29,061 bases of DNA from DASVHS01 sp038244815 (GTDB lineage: Bacteria; Acidobacteriota; Thermoanaerobaculia; Gp7-AA8): the NCBI GenBank assembly GCA_038244815.1, contig JBBRTB010000040.1, positions 1 through 29,061 of the forward strand. The letters run 5' to 3'. The position numbers and the translations under genes were made by a program. Below are positions 21,702-29,061 of the stretch, in pieces; position 1 is the stretch's first letter; each line of letters opens with the position of its first letter. The notes below the pieces were generated by a model that saw only the letters and a program-made list of their open reading frames with translations, did not search any database and was not told where the DNA came from.

Positions 21702-23325
21702 GCGAATTCCGAAGCGCGCCGCCGGGCCAGGGAGTCCGGCGGCCGGCGCCGGAACGCGTCCCTGCCAGCAGCATCCCCAGGACCCTTCCGAAGCGGAAGT
21801 TGTGCAGAAACGACCGGGCCGGGAACAACTCGGGCTTGTTGGCCTGCTGGCGCGAGCCGATGCGTCCGTAGCGCTGCTTGAGAGCGATGAGCCGCGCGCC
21901 TGCCTCGCGCGTGGCTGCGCCGAGTTGCTCGCGCGTCATCCATTCCGTCTCGTAGTTCAACGATGACTGCCAGTCGTGCTGTTCGAGCAGAGCCTTGTGC
22001 TCGGCCAGCGTATGCGCGAGCAGCTTGTAGCCGTGCCGCTCCGGATGTTCGAATCCCTCGCTGCCGGGATCGAGAAACGGTCCCATCGGCGTCAGGTACG
22101 CCGAGAGACGGCGGTCGAACCTGCGGAACAGCGACTCGATGGCGTCGACGGTCTCGAGCACGTTCTCGTACGTCTGGCCGGTCAGCCCGACCATGTAGAA
22201 GAGATCGACCTGCTCGCAACGCAATGCCAGCATCGCTTCGATCGAACGTTCCATCTCTTCGTTCGTGAAACGGGCTTTGCCAAGCTGTGCGCGGACGTGC
22301 TCGTCGTGGCTCTCCGGAGAGATCTCCGCGCCCCAGTGACGGACAGACCGCTCGATGTGCGCGAGAAATTCCCGTGGCGGCGGGCCGAAGAACTCGAACA
22401 CGATGCGGTTTCCGACGTGCGATCGCGACAGCTCGTCGAGCACCGCGCTCGCGTACTCCTCGCCGCCGTCGCGCAGATCTCCCACCAGGAAGATCGGCGC
22501 CCGGGTCAGCGAGGCCAGGTCGCGCACCATCGCCGCGATGGCCTGGGGACTTCGCAGCAGCGGATGCCTGCCGGGCATGAAGCGGCGGAACGCCGGCCGC
22601 GAGCCTCCGCACGTCACACAGCCGTGCGTGCATCCGCGCACCGTGAACACCGCCGTGATGGGATGGCGCCAGAACGCCTCGAACGGAATCGACGTCCGGA
22701 AGTCCAGTCCGAACACGACCTCGCGCACCATGGAGCCGAGATCGTAGGTGTAGTCGTCGAGCGACTGGGGAACGAAGGCGGTGGTGTTGACGACTGTGCG
22801 GCCTTCGTTCTTCCACGTCAGGTTGGGCACGGCCCGGAAGTCACGTCCTCCCTCGATCTGGCGCACGAGCGCGAGCAGCGCCGGCTCGGTGAGGCTTCCG
22901 CGCAGCACGAAGTCGACATGCGGATCGCGGATCAGCTCTTCATGAAAGTACGTCGCCGAGATCCCGCCGAACACGATCGGAATCGCGGGATGGAGTTGTT
23001 TGAGCAGAGCGGAGAGTGCCGCGCCGCCATGTGCGTGCGCCAGCCAGTGAAGATCGATTCCGAACAGCCGCGGCCGGAGCTTCTTCAGAAACTTCGCCGG
23101 ATCGAACCGGCGGTCGCGCATCATCAACAGGGCCAGGTTCACGATGCGCACGCGATAACCGTGACGCCGCAGGTACGCGGCCAGCGTGAGAAACCCGACC
23201 GGATACATCTCGAAGACCGTCGAGGACGGGATGACGTCGCTGAGCGGGCTCTCGGTGGCCTGACGTTCACGGAAATCGAAGACGCCGGGCGGATGAATGA
23301 GGACCACATCCGGCGGCCGTCTCAT
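21691..23325 (-). CDS. B12-binding radical SAM protein, function unknown
   Basis: The gene encodes a 544-residue protein with an N-terminal cobalamin-binding-like Rossmann region (VVLIHPPGVFDFR, then LRPRLFGIDLHWLAHAHGG, then IPIVFGGISATYF). A radical SAM core follows with the CX3CX2C motif RGCTHGCVTC (Cys232, Cys236, Cys239). Members of this class methylate or rearrange unreactive substrates; no substrate can be assigned. The TPMGPFLDPGSEGFEHPE segment near residue 435 and a charged C-terminal extension are visible but uninformative. ATG 23325 overlaps the stop of the upstream BON gene (ATGA). The 3' end overlaps the convergent cytochrome gene by 11 bases. It resembles the radical SAM family named after archaeal Ta0216, but I hold that loosely. 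Confidence 0.85.
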   Translation of the reverse strand: MRRPPDVVLIHPPGVFDFRERQATESPLSDVIPSSTVFEMYPVGFLTLAAYLRRHGYRVRIVNLALLMMRDRRFDPAKFLKKLRPRLFGIDLHWLAHAHGGAALSALLKQLHPAIPIVFGGISATYFHEELIRDPHVDFVLRGSLTEPALLALVRQIEGGRDFRAVPNLTWKNEGRTVVNTTAFVPQSLDDYTYDLGSMVREVVFGLDFRTSIPFEAFWRHPITAVFTVRGCTHGCVTCGGSRPAFRRFMPGRHPLLRSPQAIAAMVRDLASLTRAPIFLVGDLRDGGEEYASAVLDELSRSHVGNRIVFEFFGPPPREFLAHIERSVRHWGAEISPESHDEHVRAQLGKARFTNEEMERSIEAMLALRCEQVDLFYMVGLTGQTYENVLETVDAIESLFRRFDRRLSAYLTPMGPFLDPGSEGFEHPERHGYKLLAHTLAEHKALLEQHDWQSSLNYETEWMTREQLGAATREAGARLIALKQRYGRIGSRQQANKPELFPARSFLHNFRFGRVLGMLLAGTRSGAGRRTPWPGGALRNSPIS

Positions 23326-23969
23326 GGCCGCACGACCAGGTGATCGTCGACGGAGGTGATCCCCGGGGCATTCCAGGCCAGATTGATTGCGGCATCGCGT
23401 TCCTCGCACGTGCGCACCGTTCCCCGGAGAGTAATGCGCGATCCGCGCGCGGCGATGCGAATGGAGCAGTCGCGGAGATGCCTGTGCAGGGCGCTGTTCA
23501 GGGCCGTTCTGGCATTCGCCGGCGAGCTCGGCGTGGCGGTGACGATCAACTGATTGTCGATGGCGCGGATCCCCGCGATATGACGCACCGCCTCCTCGGC
23601 CAGCATCTTCTGAAAATGCCCGTGGACGACGCCGCTGAGTACGACGCGACCGTCGAGCACGTCGACGCGAGGGCGGATGTCGGGCAGCCGGCTCAGCGCG
23701 TCGAGAACGGTGACGATGATGCGGCGCAGCATCTCGTCGCTGCGAAGATCGCCGATTGTCAGCTTCACTTCCAGTTCGTTGTGCACCGCGGTCACGCCGT
23801 GCACGCGCTTCGCCACTTCCTGGGCCCAGCACCACTCGCTGTAGGTGCTCACATTTCCCTGGAGGACGGCCACGCCGCCGGCGAGGCCCGGCACGATCTT
23901 CGACTCGTCGAGCCGGGAATCCCATCTGAGCTCATCGATGAGCTCGTTGAGTACGGCGCGAGGGTCCAC
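23322..23969 (-). CDS. Triple BON-domain protein
   Basis: The gene encodes a 215-residue protein made of three BON-like repeats (about 10-70, 78-140, 145-212), each with the pattern of a helix, then a VxVxxGxVxLxGxV-type strand pair and a second helix (GGVAVLQGNVSTYSEW, DGRVVLSGVVHGHFQK, GSRITLRGTVRTCEER). BON domains bind membranes or ligands and often occur in envelope stress proteins; no signal peptide or lipobox is present here, so it is probably cytoplasmic. The start is uncertain. GTG 23969 begins the conserved part and has TACAGT seven bases before it, suggesting leaderless expression; GTG 24041, ATG 24038 and GTG 24035 are upstream in-frame options without a ribosome-binding site. It is coupled to the radical SAM gene by an ATGA overlap. 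Confidence 0.78.
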   Translation of the reverse strand: MDPRAVLNELIDELRWDSRLDESKIVPGLAGGVAVLQGNVSTYSEWCWAQEVAKRVHGVTAVHNELEVKLTIGDLRSDEMLRRIIVTVLDALSRLPDIRPRVDVLDGRVVLSGVVHGHFQKMLAEEAVRHIAGIRAIDNQLIVTATPSSPANARTALNSALHRHLRDCSIRIAARGSRITLRGTVRTCEERDAAINLAWNAPGITSVDDHLVVRP

Positions 23970-24037
23970 GACGTAGACTGTAGGCCGTTCTGCCGCGCCG
24001 CGCCCATGCCGCTGGCCCCTCGACGAGGTGACCACCA

Positions 24038-24053
24038 TCACACGCCGGTGTGA
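24038..24053. promoter_or_regulatory. TCACAC-N4-GTGTGA dyad between divergent BON and Cys-repeat genes
   Basis: TCACACGCCGGTGTGA is a perfect six-base inverted repeat. It lies 69 bases upstream of GTG 23969 on one side and 71 bases before ATG 24125 on the other, a balanced place for a shared operator. If the BON gene started at 24038-24041 the dyad would overlap its first codons, one reason to prefer the shorter form. Confidence 0.42.
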
Positions 24054-24124
24054 GCCGAGCCATCGTTGCGGTTTCCGCTGCGATCGATGATGAACGTGCG
24101 CGACTGCGCCAGCGCGGAGGACAC

Positions 24125-24538
24125 ATGCGTGGACTGATCAGGAAATCCAAACCGAAACCGAATCCCGTCACGCGCCAGGAGATGATCGCGCTCATGCGGG
24201 CGGAGCTGCTCAGACGCGCCGGCGACGATGACGTCTCGGCATGCAAAATCGCCGCGGAGCAGGGAATCTTCTGCCGTGGATTCGCGCGCTACAGCGATGT
24301 GGAGCTGCGCCGCCGTTACGACTGGATCGAGCGCCGCCGCCCCAAGCTCACCCGCGCCCAGCTCGAGGAGATCGCCAACCTGTGGCAACTGGCCCGCCAG
24401 GACGTGGACGGATGTCCGATCGCCTGCGACGTGCAGGAGAAGGAGCAGGACACCTGCCGCGGCTGGAACGATTTCACGAACGAGGACCTGGCCCGCTACT
24501 ACTTTGAGATGACCGGCAAAGAGATGGCCATAGCATGA
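24125..24538 (+). CDS. Small protein with duplicated C-x9-C-R-G motif, function unknown
   Basis: The gene encodes a 137-residue soluble, charged protein with an internal duplication. Repeat one has Cys40-x9-Cys50 followed by CRGFARYSDVELRRRY; repeat two has Cys101-x9-Cys111 followed by CRGWNDFTNEDLARYY. Over the last 16 positions the two share C, R, G, L, R and Y and keep aromatic, Ser/Thr and acidic positions. The four paired cysteines could bind a metal or act as redox pairs; a fifth, Cys97, lies before repeat two. The basic N-terminus (MRGLIRKSKPKPNPVTRQEM) is probably disordered. ATG 24125 has GGAGGA just upstream. The stop overlaps the start of the GNAT/acyl-CoA synthetase gene (ATGA), so they are coupled. 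I do not recognise the family. Confidence 0.8.
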   Translation: MRGLIRKSKPKPNPVTRQEMIALMRAELLRRAGDDDVSACKIAAEQGIFCRGFARYSDVELRRRYDWIERRRPKLTRAQLEEIANLWQLARQDVDGCPIACDVQEKEQDTCRGWNDFTNEDLARYYFEMTGKEMAIA

Positions 24539-27219
24539 GCGCGGTGATCGAGACCGCTTTCCCCTCGCATCTGGAGTGCGACGTCGTGCTTCGCTCCGGG
24601 CGGACGATCCGCCTGCGTCCGATCCATCCCGACGACGGCGAGCGCCTGCTGCAGTTCTTCCAGCGGCTGTCGCCGGCATCGCTCTATGCGCGCTTCTTCG
24701 ACGTGCGCACGCCCGAAGCAGCGGCGGCGTGCTGTCCGGTCGCGGTCGACTACAACCGTTGCTTCGGCATGATCGGCGAGTTGAACAACGACATCGTCGC
24801 CGTCGCGCATTACTTCGCCGTGCCGCAGAACCCGGAACTGGCCGAGGTGGCCTTCGCGGTTGCCGACGAGTTGCACGGCCACGGCATCGGCACGCGGTTG
24901 CTGGAACGCCTGGCCGCGGTGGCCAGGACGCAGGGCATCAAGCGGTTCGAGGCCGAGACGCTCTCCGAAAACCGGCTGATGCTCCACGTGTTTCTCGACT
25001 CCGGTTTCGACGTGGTGACGCGTTCCGAAGCGAACGTTGTCGGTCTGGCCTTCCCGATCGAGTCCACGCCGCGGTACGAGGAGCGCAGCGCGGAGCGTTC
25101 GCAGCAGGCGGCCTGGGCTTCGATGCGTCCTGTGTTCGCACCGAAGTCGATCGCCGTCATCGGCGCCTCGCGCCGCCGCGGACAGCTCGGGGGAGAAGTA
25201 CTGCGCAATCTGCGCACCACCGGCTTTCAGGGCTCGCTGTACGCGGTGAACCCGTCAGCGACGCAGATCGGATCGGTGCCCTGTTATCCGTCGCTGCGCA
25301 ACGTCCCCGAGCCGGTCGAGCTGGCCATCGTCGCCGTCCCTGCTCGCCACGTCGAAGCCGTGATCGACGACTGCATCGCCACGGGAGTTCTTGCGGCCGT
25401 GGTCATCAGCGCCGGATTCGGCGAGACCGGCCCGGAGGGACGCGCCGCCGAGCTCAGACTCGTCGAGAAAGTGCGCGCCACGGGCATGCGCATGGTCGGC
25501 CCCAACTGCATGGGCGTGCTCAACACCGATCCCGACGTGGAGATGCACGGCACGTTCGCGGCCACGTTTCCCCCTGCCGGCAACGTGGCCATGTCCAGCC
25601 AGAGCGGCGCCCTCGGTCTGGCCATTCTCGACTACGCGAAAGCGCTCAACATCGGCTTCTCGACATTTGTCTCGGTGGGCAACAAGGCCGATGTCTCCGG
25701 CAACGATCTCATCCAGTACTGGGCCGAGGATCCGAAGACGAATGTGATCCTCCTGTACCTGGAGAGCTTCGGCAATCCGCGCAAATTCGCGCAGATCGCG
25801 CGAAGGGTCGGGAAGTCCAAGCCGATCGTGGTGGTGAAGGCGGGGCGTTCGCAGTCCGGCGCGCGCGCCGCGTCGTCGCACACCGGCGCGATGGCCACCG
25901 ACGACGCCATCGTGGCCGACCTGCTCCGGCAGTCGGGCGTGATCCGCACCGACACGCTCGAGGAGATGTTCGACGTGGCCACGCTGCTCGCCAATCAGCC
26001 GCTTCCGCCCGGACGGCGCGTGGCCATCGTCACCAACGCCGGTGGCCCGGGCATTTTGGCCGCCGACGCCTGTGAGGCGAACGGGCTGGTCCTGGCCCAG
26101 TTGAGCGAGGCCACGCGCCGGCGCCTGCGCGAGTTTCTGCCGGCCGCGGCGAGCGTGACGAATCCGGTGGACATGATCGCCTCCGCGAACGCCGATCAGT
26201 ACTCGAAGACCCTGGACGCCGTTCTCGAAGACCCCGAGGTCGATGCGGTGATCGCCATCTATATCCCGGTGCTGCCGACCGAGGCACCGAACGTGGCCGC
26301 GGTCATTCGCGACAGCGCCGCGCGCGCCGCCGGCAAGACCCTCGTGGCCACGTTCATGAGCGTGCAGGGTGTTCCCGCGCCGCTCGCTCCCGTTCCGGCG
26401 TTCCCGTTCCCGGAGCGCGCCGTGGCCGCTCTTTCCAGGGCCGCGAAATATGCGCAGTGGCGGGAGAAGCCGGTGGGCGTCGTCGCCGAGTTCGCCGATT
26501 TCGATCCGAAGAGACTGCGCTCCATCGTCGAGGCCCGCATCGCCGCAGGAGGCGGCTGGCTCGATCCGATCGAGAGTCGCGATCTGCTCCGCGCCGCACG
26601 GATCGATTCCGCCGGGCTGGAGCTCGTCAGTACACGCGGGCAGGCCATGGAAGCGGCCGCGCGGATCGGCTTTCCGATCGTGCTCAAGGCCGCCGGTCCG
26701 CTGCACAAGAGTGACGTCGGCGGAGTCCATCTCGGCCTGGAGAGCCCGGAGGCGGTGGGCATCGCCTACGACGAGATGAAACAGCGCGTCGGCGACGCCA
26801 TGACCGGTGCCATCGTCCAGAAGATGTTGCCGCGTGGAGTGGAGGTCATGGTCGGCGCGACGACGGATCCTTCCTTCGGCCACATCGTCGCGTACGGCTC
26901 GGGGGGAACGCTCGTGGAGTTTCTGGCCGACGTCGTGTTCCGCATCCACCCGCTCACCGATGCGGATGTCGACGAGATGATCGCCCAGGCCCGCGTGTCG
27001 AAGCTGCTGCGCGGCGTGCGCGGCGCGCCTCCCGCCGACACGCCGGCACTCGTCCACCTCATCGAACGCGTCTCGGAGCTCCTGGAGATCTGTCCGGAGA
27101 TCCGCGAGCTCGACATCAACCCGGTGATGGTGCTCGAGCACGGCGCGGTCGCCGTCGATGCCCGCGTGCGCGTCGAGGCCATCGTCCCCGGCCCGCCGTC
27201 ACGGCGCGTCAGTTACTGA
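24535..27219 (+). CDS. GNAT acetyltransferase / ADP-forming acyl-CoA synthetase fusion (Pat/Acs-like)
   Basis: The gene encodes an 894-residue three-part protein. Residues about 20-180 are a GNAT domain with the acetyl-CoA loop (DELHGHGIGTRLLERLA). Residues about 195-650 are the CoA-binding and ligase domains of NDP-forming acetate-CoA ligase (FAPKSIAVIGASRRRGQLGG; GPNCMGVLNTDP; SSQSGALGLAILDY), with the phosphorylated-histidine region AASSHTGAMATDD (His449). Residues about 660-885 are an ATP-grasp domain (GFPIVLKAAGPLHKSDVGGV; ELDINPVMV). Known relatives are protein lysine acetyltransferases such as E. coli PatZ, which has its GNAT domain at the C-terminus and a degenerate ligase part. Here the ligase histidine is kept, so it could be an active acetate/acyl-CoA synthetase, a protein acetyltransferase, or both. 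It is coupled to the Cys-repeat gene. Confidence 0.9.
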   Translation: MSAVIETAFPSHLECDVVLRSGRTIRLRPIHPDDGERLLQFFQRLSPASLYARFFDVRTPEAAAACCPVAVDYNRCFGMIGELNNDIVAVAHYFAVPQNPELAEVAFAVADELHGHGIGTRLLERLAAVARTQGIKRFEAETLSENRLMLHVFLDSGFDVVTRSEANVVGLAFPIESTPRYEERSAERSQQAAWASMRPVFAPKSIAVIGASRRRGQLGGEVLRNLRTTGFQGSLYAVNPSATQIGSVPCYPSLRNVPEPVELAIVAVPARHVEAVIDDCIATGVLAAVVISAGFGETGPEGRAAELRLVEKVRATGMRMVGPNCMGVLNTDPDVEMHGTFAATFPPAGNVAMSSQSGALGLAILDYAKALNIGFSTFVSVGNKADVSGNDLIQYWAEDPKTNVILLYLESFGNPRKFAQIARRVGKSKPIVVVKAGRSQSGARAASSHTGAMATDDAIVADLLRQSGVIRTDTLEEMFDVATLLANQPLPPGRRVAIVTNAGGPGILAADACEANGLVLAQLSEATRRRLREFLPAAASVTNPVDMIASANADQYSKTLDAVLEDPEVDAVIAIYIPVLPTEAPNVAAVIRDSAARAAGKTLVATFMSVQGVPAPLAPVPAFPFPERAVAALSRAAKYAQWREKPVGVVAEFADFDPKRLRSIVEARIAAGGGWLDPIESRDLLRAARIDSAGLELVSTRGQAMEAAARIGFPIVLKAAGPLHKSDVGGVHLGLESPEAVGIAYDEMKQRVGDAMTGAIVQKMLPRGVEVMVGATTDPSFGHIVAYGSGGTLVEFLADVVFRIHPLTDADVDEMIAQARVSKLLRGVRGAPPADTPALVHLIERVSELLEICPEIRELDINPVMVLEHGAVAVDARVRVEAIVPGPPSRRVSY

Positions 27220-27369
27220 AGCATCACAAGCGGCACGCGGGAGATCGTTGCGGTGTGTGACCCGCTTCATCGCGAATCTTCTCAAGCAGGCACGATGCGT
27301 CGTCACGCAACGAAGGTCCGCCGTGACGGATCAGCTGAGGTTCAAGAGCTCTTTGGGTGGCGTGCGCCG

Positions 27370-28734
27370 TCATCGCACGTAGTCGCCCCACCAGTCCACG
27401 GTTTCCAGACCCGATTCAATGGACGCCAGCAGACTCGTGCACGTTGCATTGAAGTAGCGCAGCTTCAGGTGCACTTCACCGCCCACAACCGGGAGGTACA
27501 CGACCACGCCGTGGGGAGGCAATGGATGGCCGGGACCGCCCTGGCGATCAGGCGCGTCAAAACAAGCGTACCCGCCCGTATGCACGGTCACCGGATCCGG
27601 GTTCTGGCGCGTCCCGGGTGTGCGGTCCGTTGTGAAGGTGAGACCGTGCGACAGTCGTTCCCGCGCCGCGGCTGTGGCGGCCGGGATGGCAGTTGGCGGC
27701 AACACGTCCAGGAAGCTCGCCCCAAACCCGATCTGCGTCTGGTTGGCCGGGTCGTAGTTCGAGGGGCTGAAGGAGATCGCGTTTCCTTCCGCCGCGAACA
27801 TGTTCTCCAGGGTGGGCACGGTTACATCCGCGCGGTACCAGTTGCCCTGTAGCGTGCCGGCGACGTCCCAATCCGGCCGCCCGCAGGATCCGTCGCCCGC
27901 GAGCTTCGCGCGCCAGGCCGTTGCCAGCGGGGGCGTGAGGTAGCCGGTGAAGCAGTCAGAATTCACGAACATCTCGCCCGGGAACGGCTGGCCTGGCCCC
28001 ATCGGTTCCATCGGAATACCAGAAGCATTCAGAGCTGCCATGAACTCGGGCAGGGTCGGATAGCGCAGCAAGCCAGTGCCCAGGAAGGCGGCCGTGCGTC
28101 GCGTATCGACGATACCGATGTCCCAGGTCGTGAAGTAATTGCGCGTCGCGCCCATGTGTTGTCCAGGATCGACACGCACCGGGGCCATCGCGCCGTTCGC
28201 GCCCAGAAACAAGAAGTTCGTCGACCCCACGCGCACCCAGCCGGCGTGGTCATCTCGCCAGTCGGGGAGACCGAGCCGCGCGTCGAGCGAATGCAGGTGG
28301 TCGTAGTAGCTCGTCAGGTAGTCGTTGTATTGAATGAACATCTGGTACTCGTCAATCAGTGCCGTGGTGCCCGGCCCGCTGGCACAGCCGCTCGGCGCGG
28401 TGTGGTCAGGCGCCACGCAGGCCTCGGTCTGGCGGTGCAGGATCATGACGATTTTGCCTGCGGCCATGGCGTCCACATCGACCGATGCGGAGCCGCCATC
28501 GCGCGGGATCATGTACTCCACGTACATGTGCTTCACAGGCCGCACGTGTCCGCCAGGCACCGCATTCATATTGCCGCGCGGGATGACGCGAGCGACCTGA
28601 TCCAGATCGGCCGGCGGGCGCACGAACACCGACTGGCCACCCACCGCCCGGCGGCGTGCCGATTGCCCAAAAGCAGTCAGGCAGCCGAGCGCAGCGATTG
28701 CCACAGCAACAAGATGGACTGCCTTGATTCGCAT
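27370..28734 (-). CDS. Exported protein of unknown function, possible inactive M23-like fold
   Basis: The gene encodes a 454-residue secreted protein with a signal peptide (MRIKAVHLVAVAIAALGCLT, cleavage likely after AFGQ) and several cysteines that could form disulfides outside the cell. The stretch YYDHLHSLDARL, then PVRVDPGQHMGATR, then TTWDIGIVDTR has the rhythm of M23 peptidase or peptidoglycan-hydrolase domains (a YxHL strand, V-GQ-xG turn and a final strand), but the zinc ligands of an active enzyme are not evident. The C-terminal half (about 230-454) resembles nothing I know. ATG 28734 is chosen for the signal peptide. The S74-domain gene ends 32 bases upstream in the same direction. 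Confidence 0.6.
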   Translation of the reverse strand: MRIKAVHLVAVAIAALGCLTAFGQSARRRAVGGQSVFVRPPADLDQVARVIPRGNMNAVPGGHVRPVKHMYVEYMIPRDGGSASVDVDAMAAGKIVMILHRQTEACVAPDHTAPSGCASGPGTTALIDEYQMFIQYNDYLTSYYDHLHSLDARLGLPDWRDDHAGWVRVGSTNFLFLGANGAMAPVRVDPGQHMGATRNYFTTWDIGIVDTRRTAAFLGTGLLRYPTLPEFMAALNASGIPMEPMGPGQPFPGEMFVNSDCFTGYLTPPLATAWRAKLAGDGSCGRPDWDVAGTLQGNWYRADVTVPTLENMFAAEGNAISFSPSNYDPANQTQIGFGASFLDVLPPTAIPAATAAARERLSHGLTFTTDRTPGTRQNPDPVTVHTGGYACFDAPDRQGGPGHPLPPHGVVVYLPVVGGEVHLKLRYFNATCTSLLASIESGLETVDWWGDYVR

Positions 28735-28766
28735 GGCTGATTCTCTTTTCGATCGCGCCATTGTCG

Positions 28767-29061
28767 TCACCTGCTGTGAGCGGCGTGCCGTTCCAGCGCC
28801 AGGAGGCGTTGCTCGAGCGCGTCGATGGTGTTCTGCTGTTCCTCGATCTGTCGATGCTGCTTTTGCACTTCATTGAGCAGCATCGGCGCGAGAAACTGAT
28901 ACATCACCGTCTCCACCTGACCATCCTTGTCCCGCGCCACCATCTCCGGATAGACCTCCGCCACCTCTTCGGCGATCAGCCCGTACTGCAGCGGGGCGTT
29001 GTCGCCGTGAGCGAGGTAGCGGAAGCTCACCGGGCGCAGGCGCATCAGGCCCTCGGTGGCC
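28767..29061 (-). CDS. C-terminal S74 intramolecular-chaperone domain protein (5' end outside window)
   Basis: This is the end of a larger gene that enters from the right edge. The last 97 residues read ATEGLMRLRPVSFRYL, then QYGLIAEEVAEVYPEMVARD, then MYQFLAPMLLNEVQKQHRQI and a coiled-coil tail (EEQQNTIDALEQRLLALE). This is the endosialidase-type (peptidase S74) chaperone domain found at the end of trimeric tail spikes, adhesins and many large secreted proteins, where it helps trimer folding and is often cleaved off. The rest of the protein lies beyond base 29061, so its function cannot be read. The frame is open to the window edge. Confidence 0.85.
   Translation of the reverse strand, partial: ATEGLMRLRPVSFRYLAHGDNAPLQYGLIAEEVAEVYPEMVARDKDGQVETVMYQFLAPMLLNEVQKQHRQIEEQQNTIDALEQRLLALERHAAHSR

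Noticed and set aside
27300..27330. GTCACG...CGTGAC dyad in the gap after the acyl-CoA synthetase gene
   Set aside because: Arms are only six bases with a long spacer and no T-run; it could easily be chance in GC-rich sequence.
1..29061. tRNA, rRNA and riboswitch genes
   Set aside because: I looked in the gaps between genes and saw no cloverleaf, rRNA-like or known riboswitch-like sequence; a covariance-model scan would be decisive.

Overview
The window is GC-rich, gene-dense bacterial chromosome. The genus cannot be read from it. MtrCAB-type, CbcL-type and ImcH-type multiheme cytochromes together with System I cytochrome c maturation genes point to a Gram-negative, metal- or electrode-respiring bacterium. 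Acidobacteriota is my best guess, by inference only. I saw no rRNA, tRNA or CRISPR array.

Layout. (1) 1-1987: part of an integron gene-cassette array without an integrase in view. Four attC-like sites bound small cassettes: a ParDE/RelE-like toxin-antitoxin pair, a small orphan protein and a HicBA pair. (2) 1988-2471: remains of an IS481-type transposase gene, then a mosaic of short repeats. (3) 2472-6175, minus strand: tyrosine phenol-lyase followed by a two-subunit NfnAB-like flavoprotein; the second gene appears to start at CTG. (4) 6278-9562, minus strand: a Rieske/cytochrome b complex whose third subunit is an 11-heme membrane-anchored cytochrome c. (5) 9698-11272: a polytopic membrane protein, followed by a 177-bp structured repeat region. 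(6) 11463-16583, minus strand: an mtrC-mtrA-mtrB-like operon (outer-surface decaheme, periplasmic decaheme, outer-membrane barrel). (7) 16757-21701, plus strand and divergent from it: ccmC, a 41-residue ccmD, a CbcL-like 11-heme/b-type fusion, an ImcH-like heptaheme NapC-family protein and two tandem monoheme cytochromes c. (8) 21691-24038, minus strand: a BON-repeat protein and a B12-binding radical SAM protein, translationally coupled. (9) 24125-27219, plus strand: a small protein with a duplicated C-x9-C-R-G motif, coupled to a GNAT/acyl-CoA synthetase (ADP-forming) fusion. (10) 27370-29061, minus strand: an exported protein of unknown function and the end of a protein with an S74-type intramolecular chaperone domain.

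How it works together. Regions 4, 6 and 7 read as one extracellular electron transfer (EET) locus. Menaquinol could be oxidised at the inner membrane by three alternative modules (the bc complex with its 11-heme subunit, the CbcL-like protein, the ImcH-like protein). Small cytochromes c and the MtrA-like protein would carry electrons across the periplasm, and the MtrB/MtrC-like pair would pass them to an outside acceptor. I count 51 heme c attachment motifs in about 15.4 kb (6278-21701); CcmC and CcmD would supply heme for that load. The individual families are known. The combination, the 11-heme bc subunit, the cassette array next door and the dispersed ordered repeat mosaics are the parts most worth a second look.
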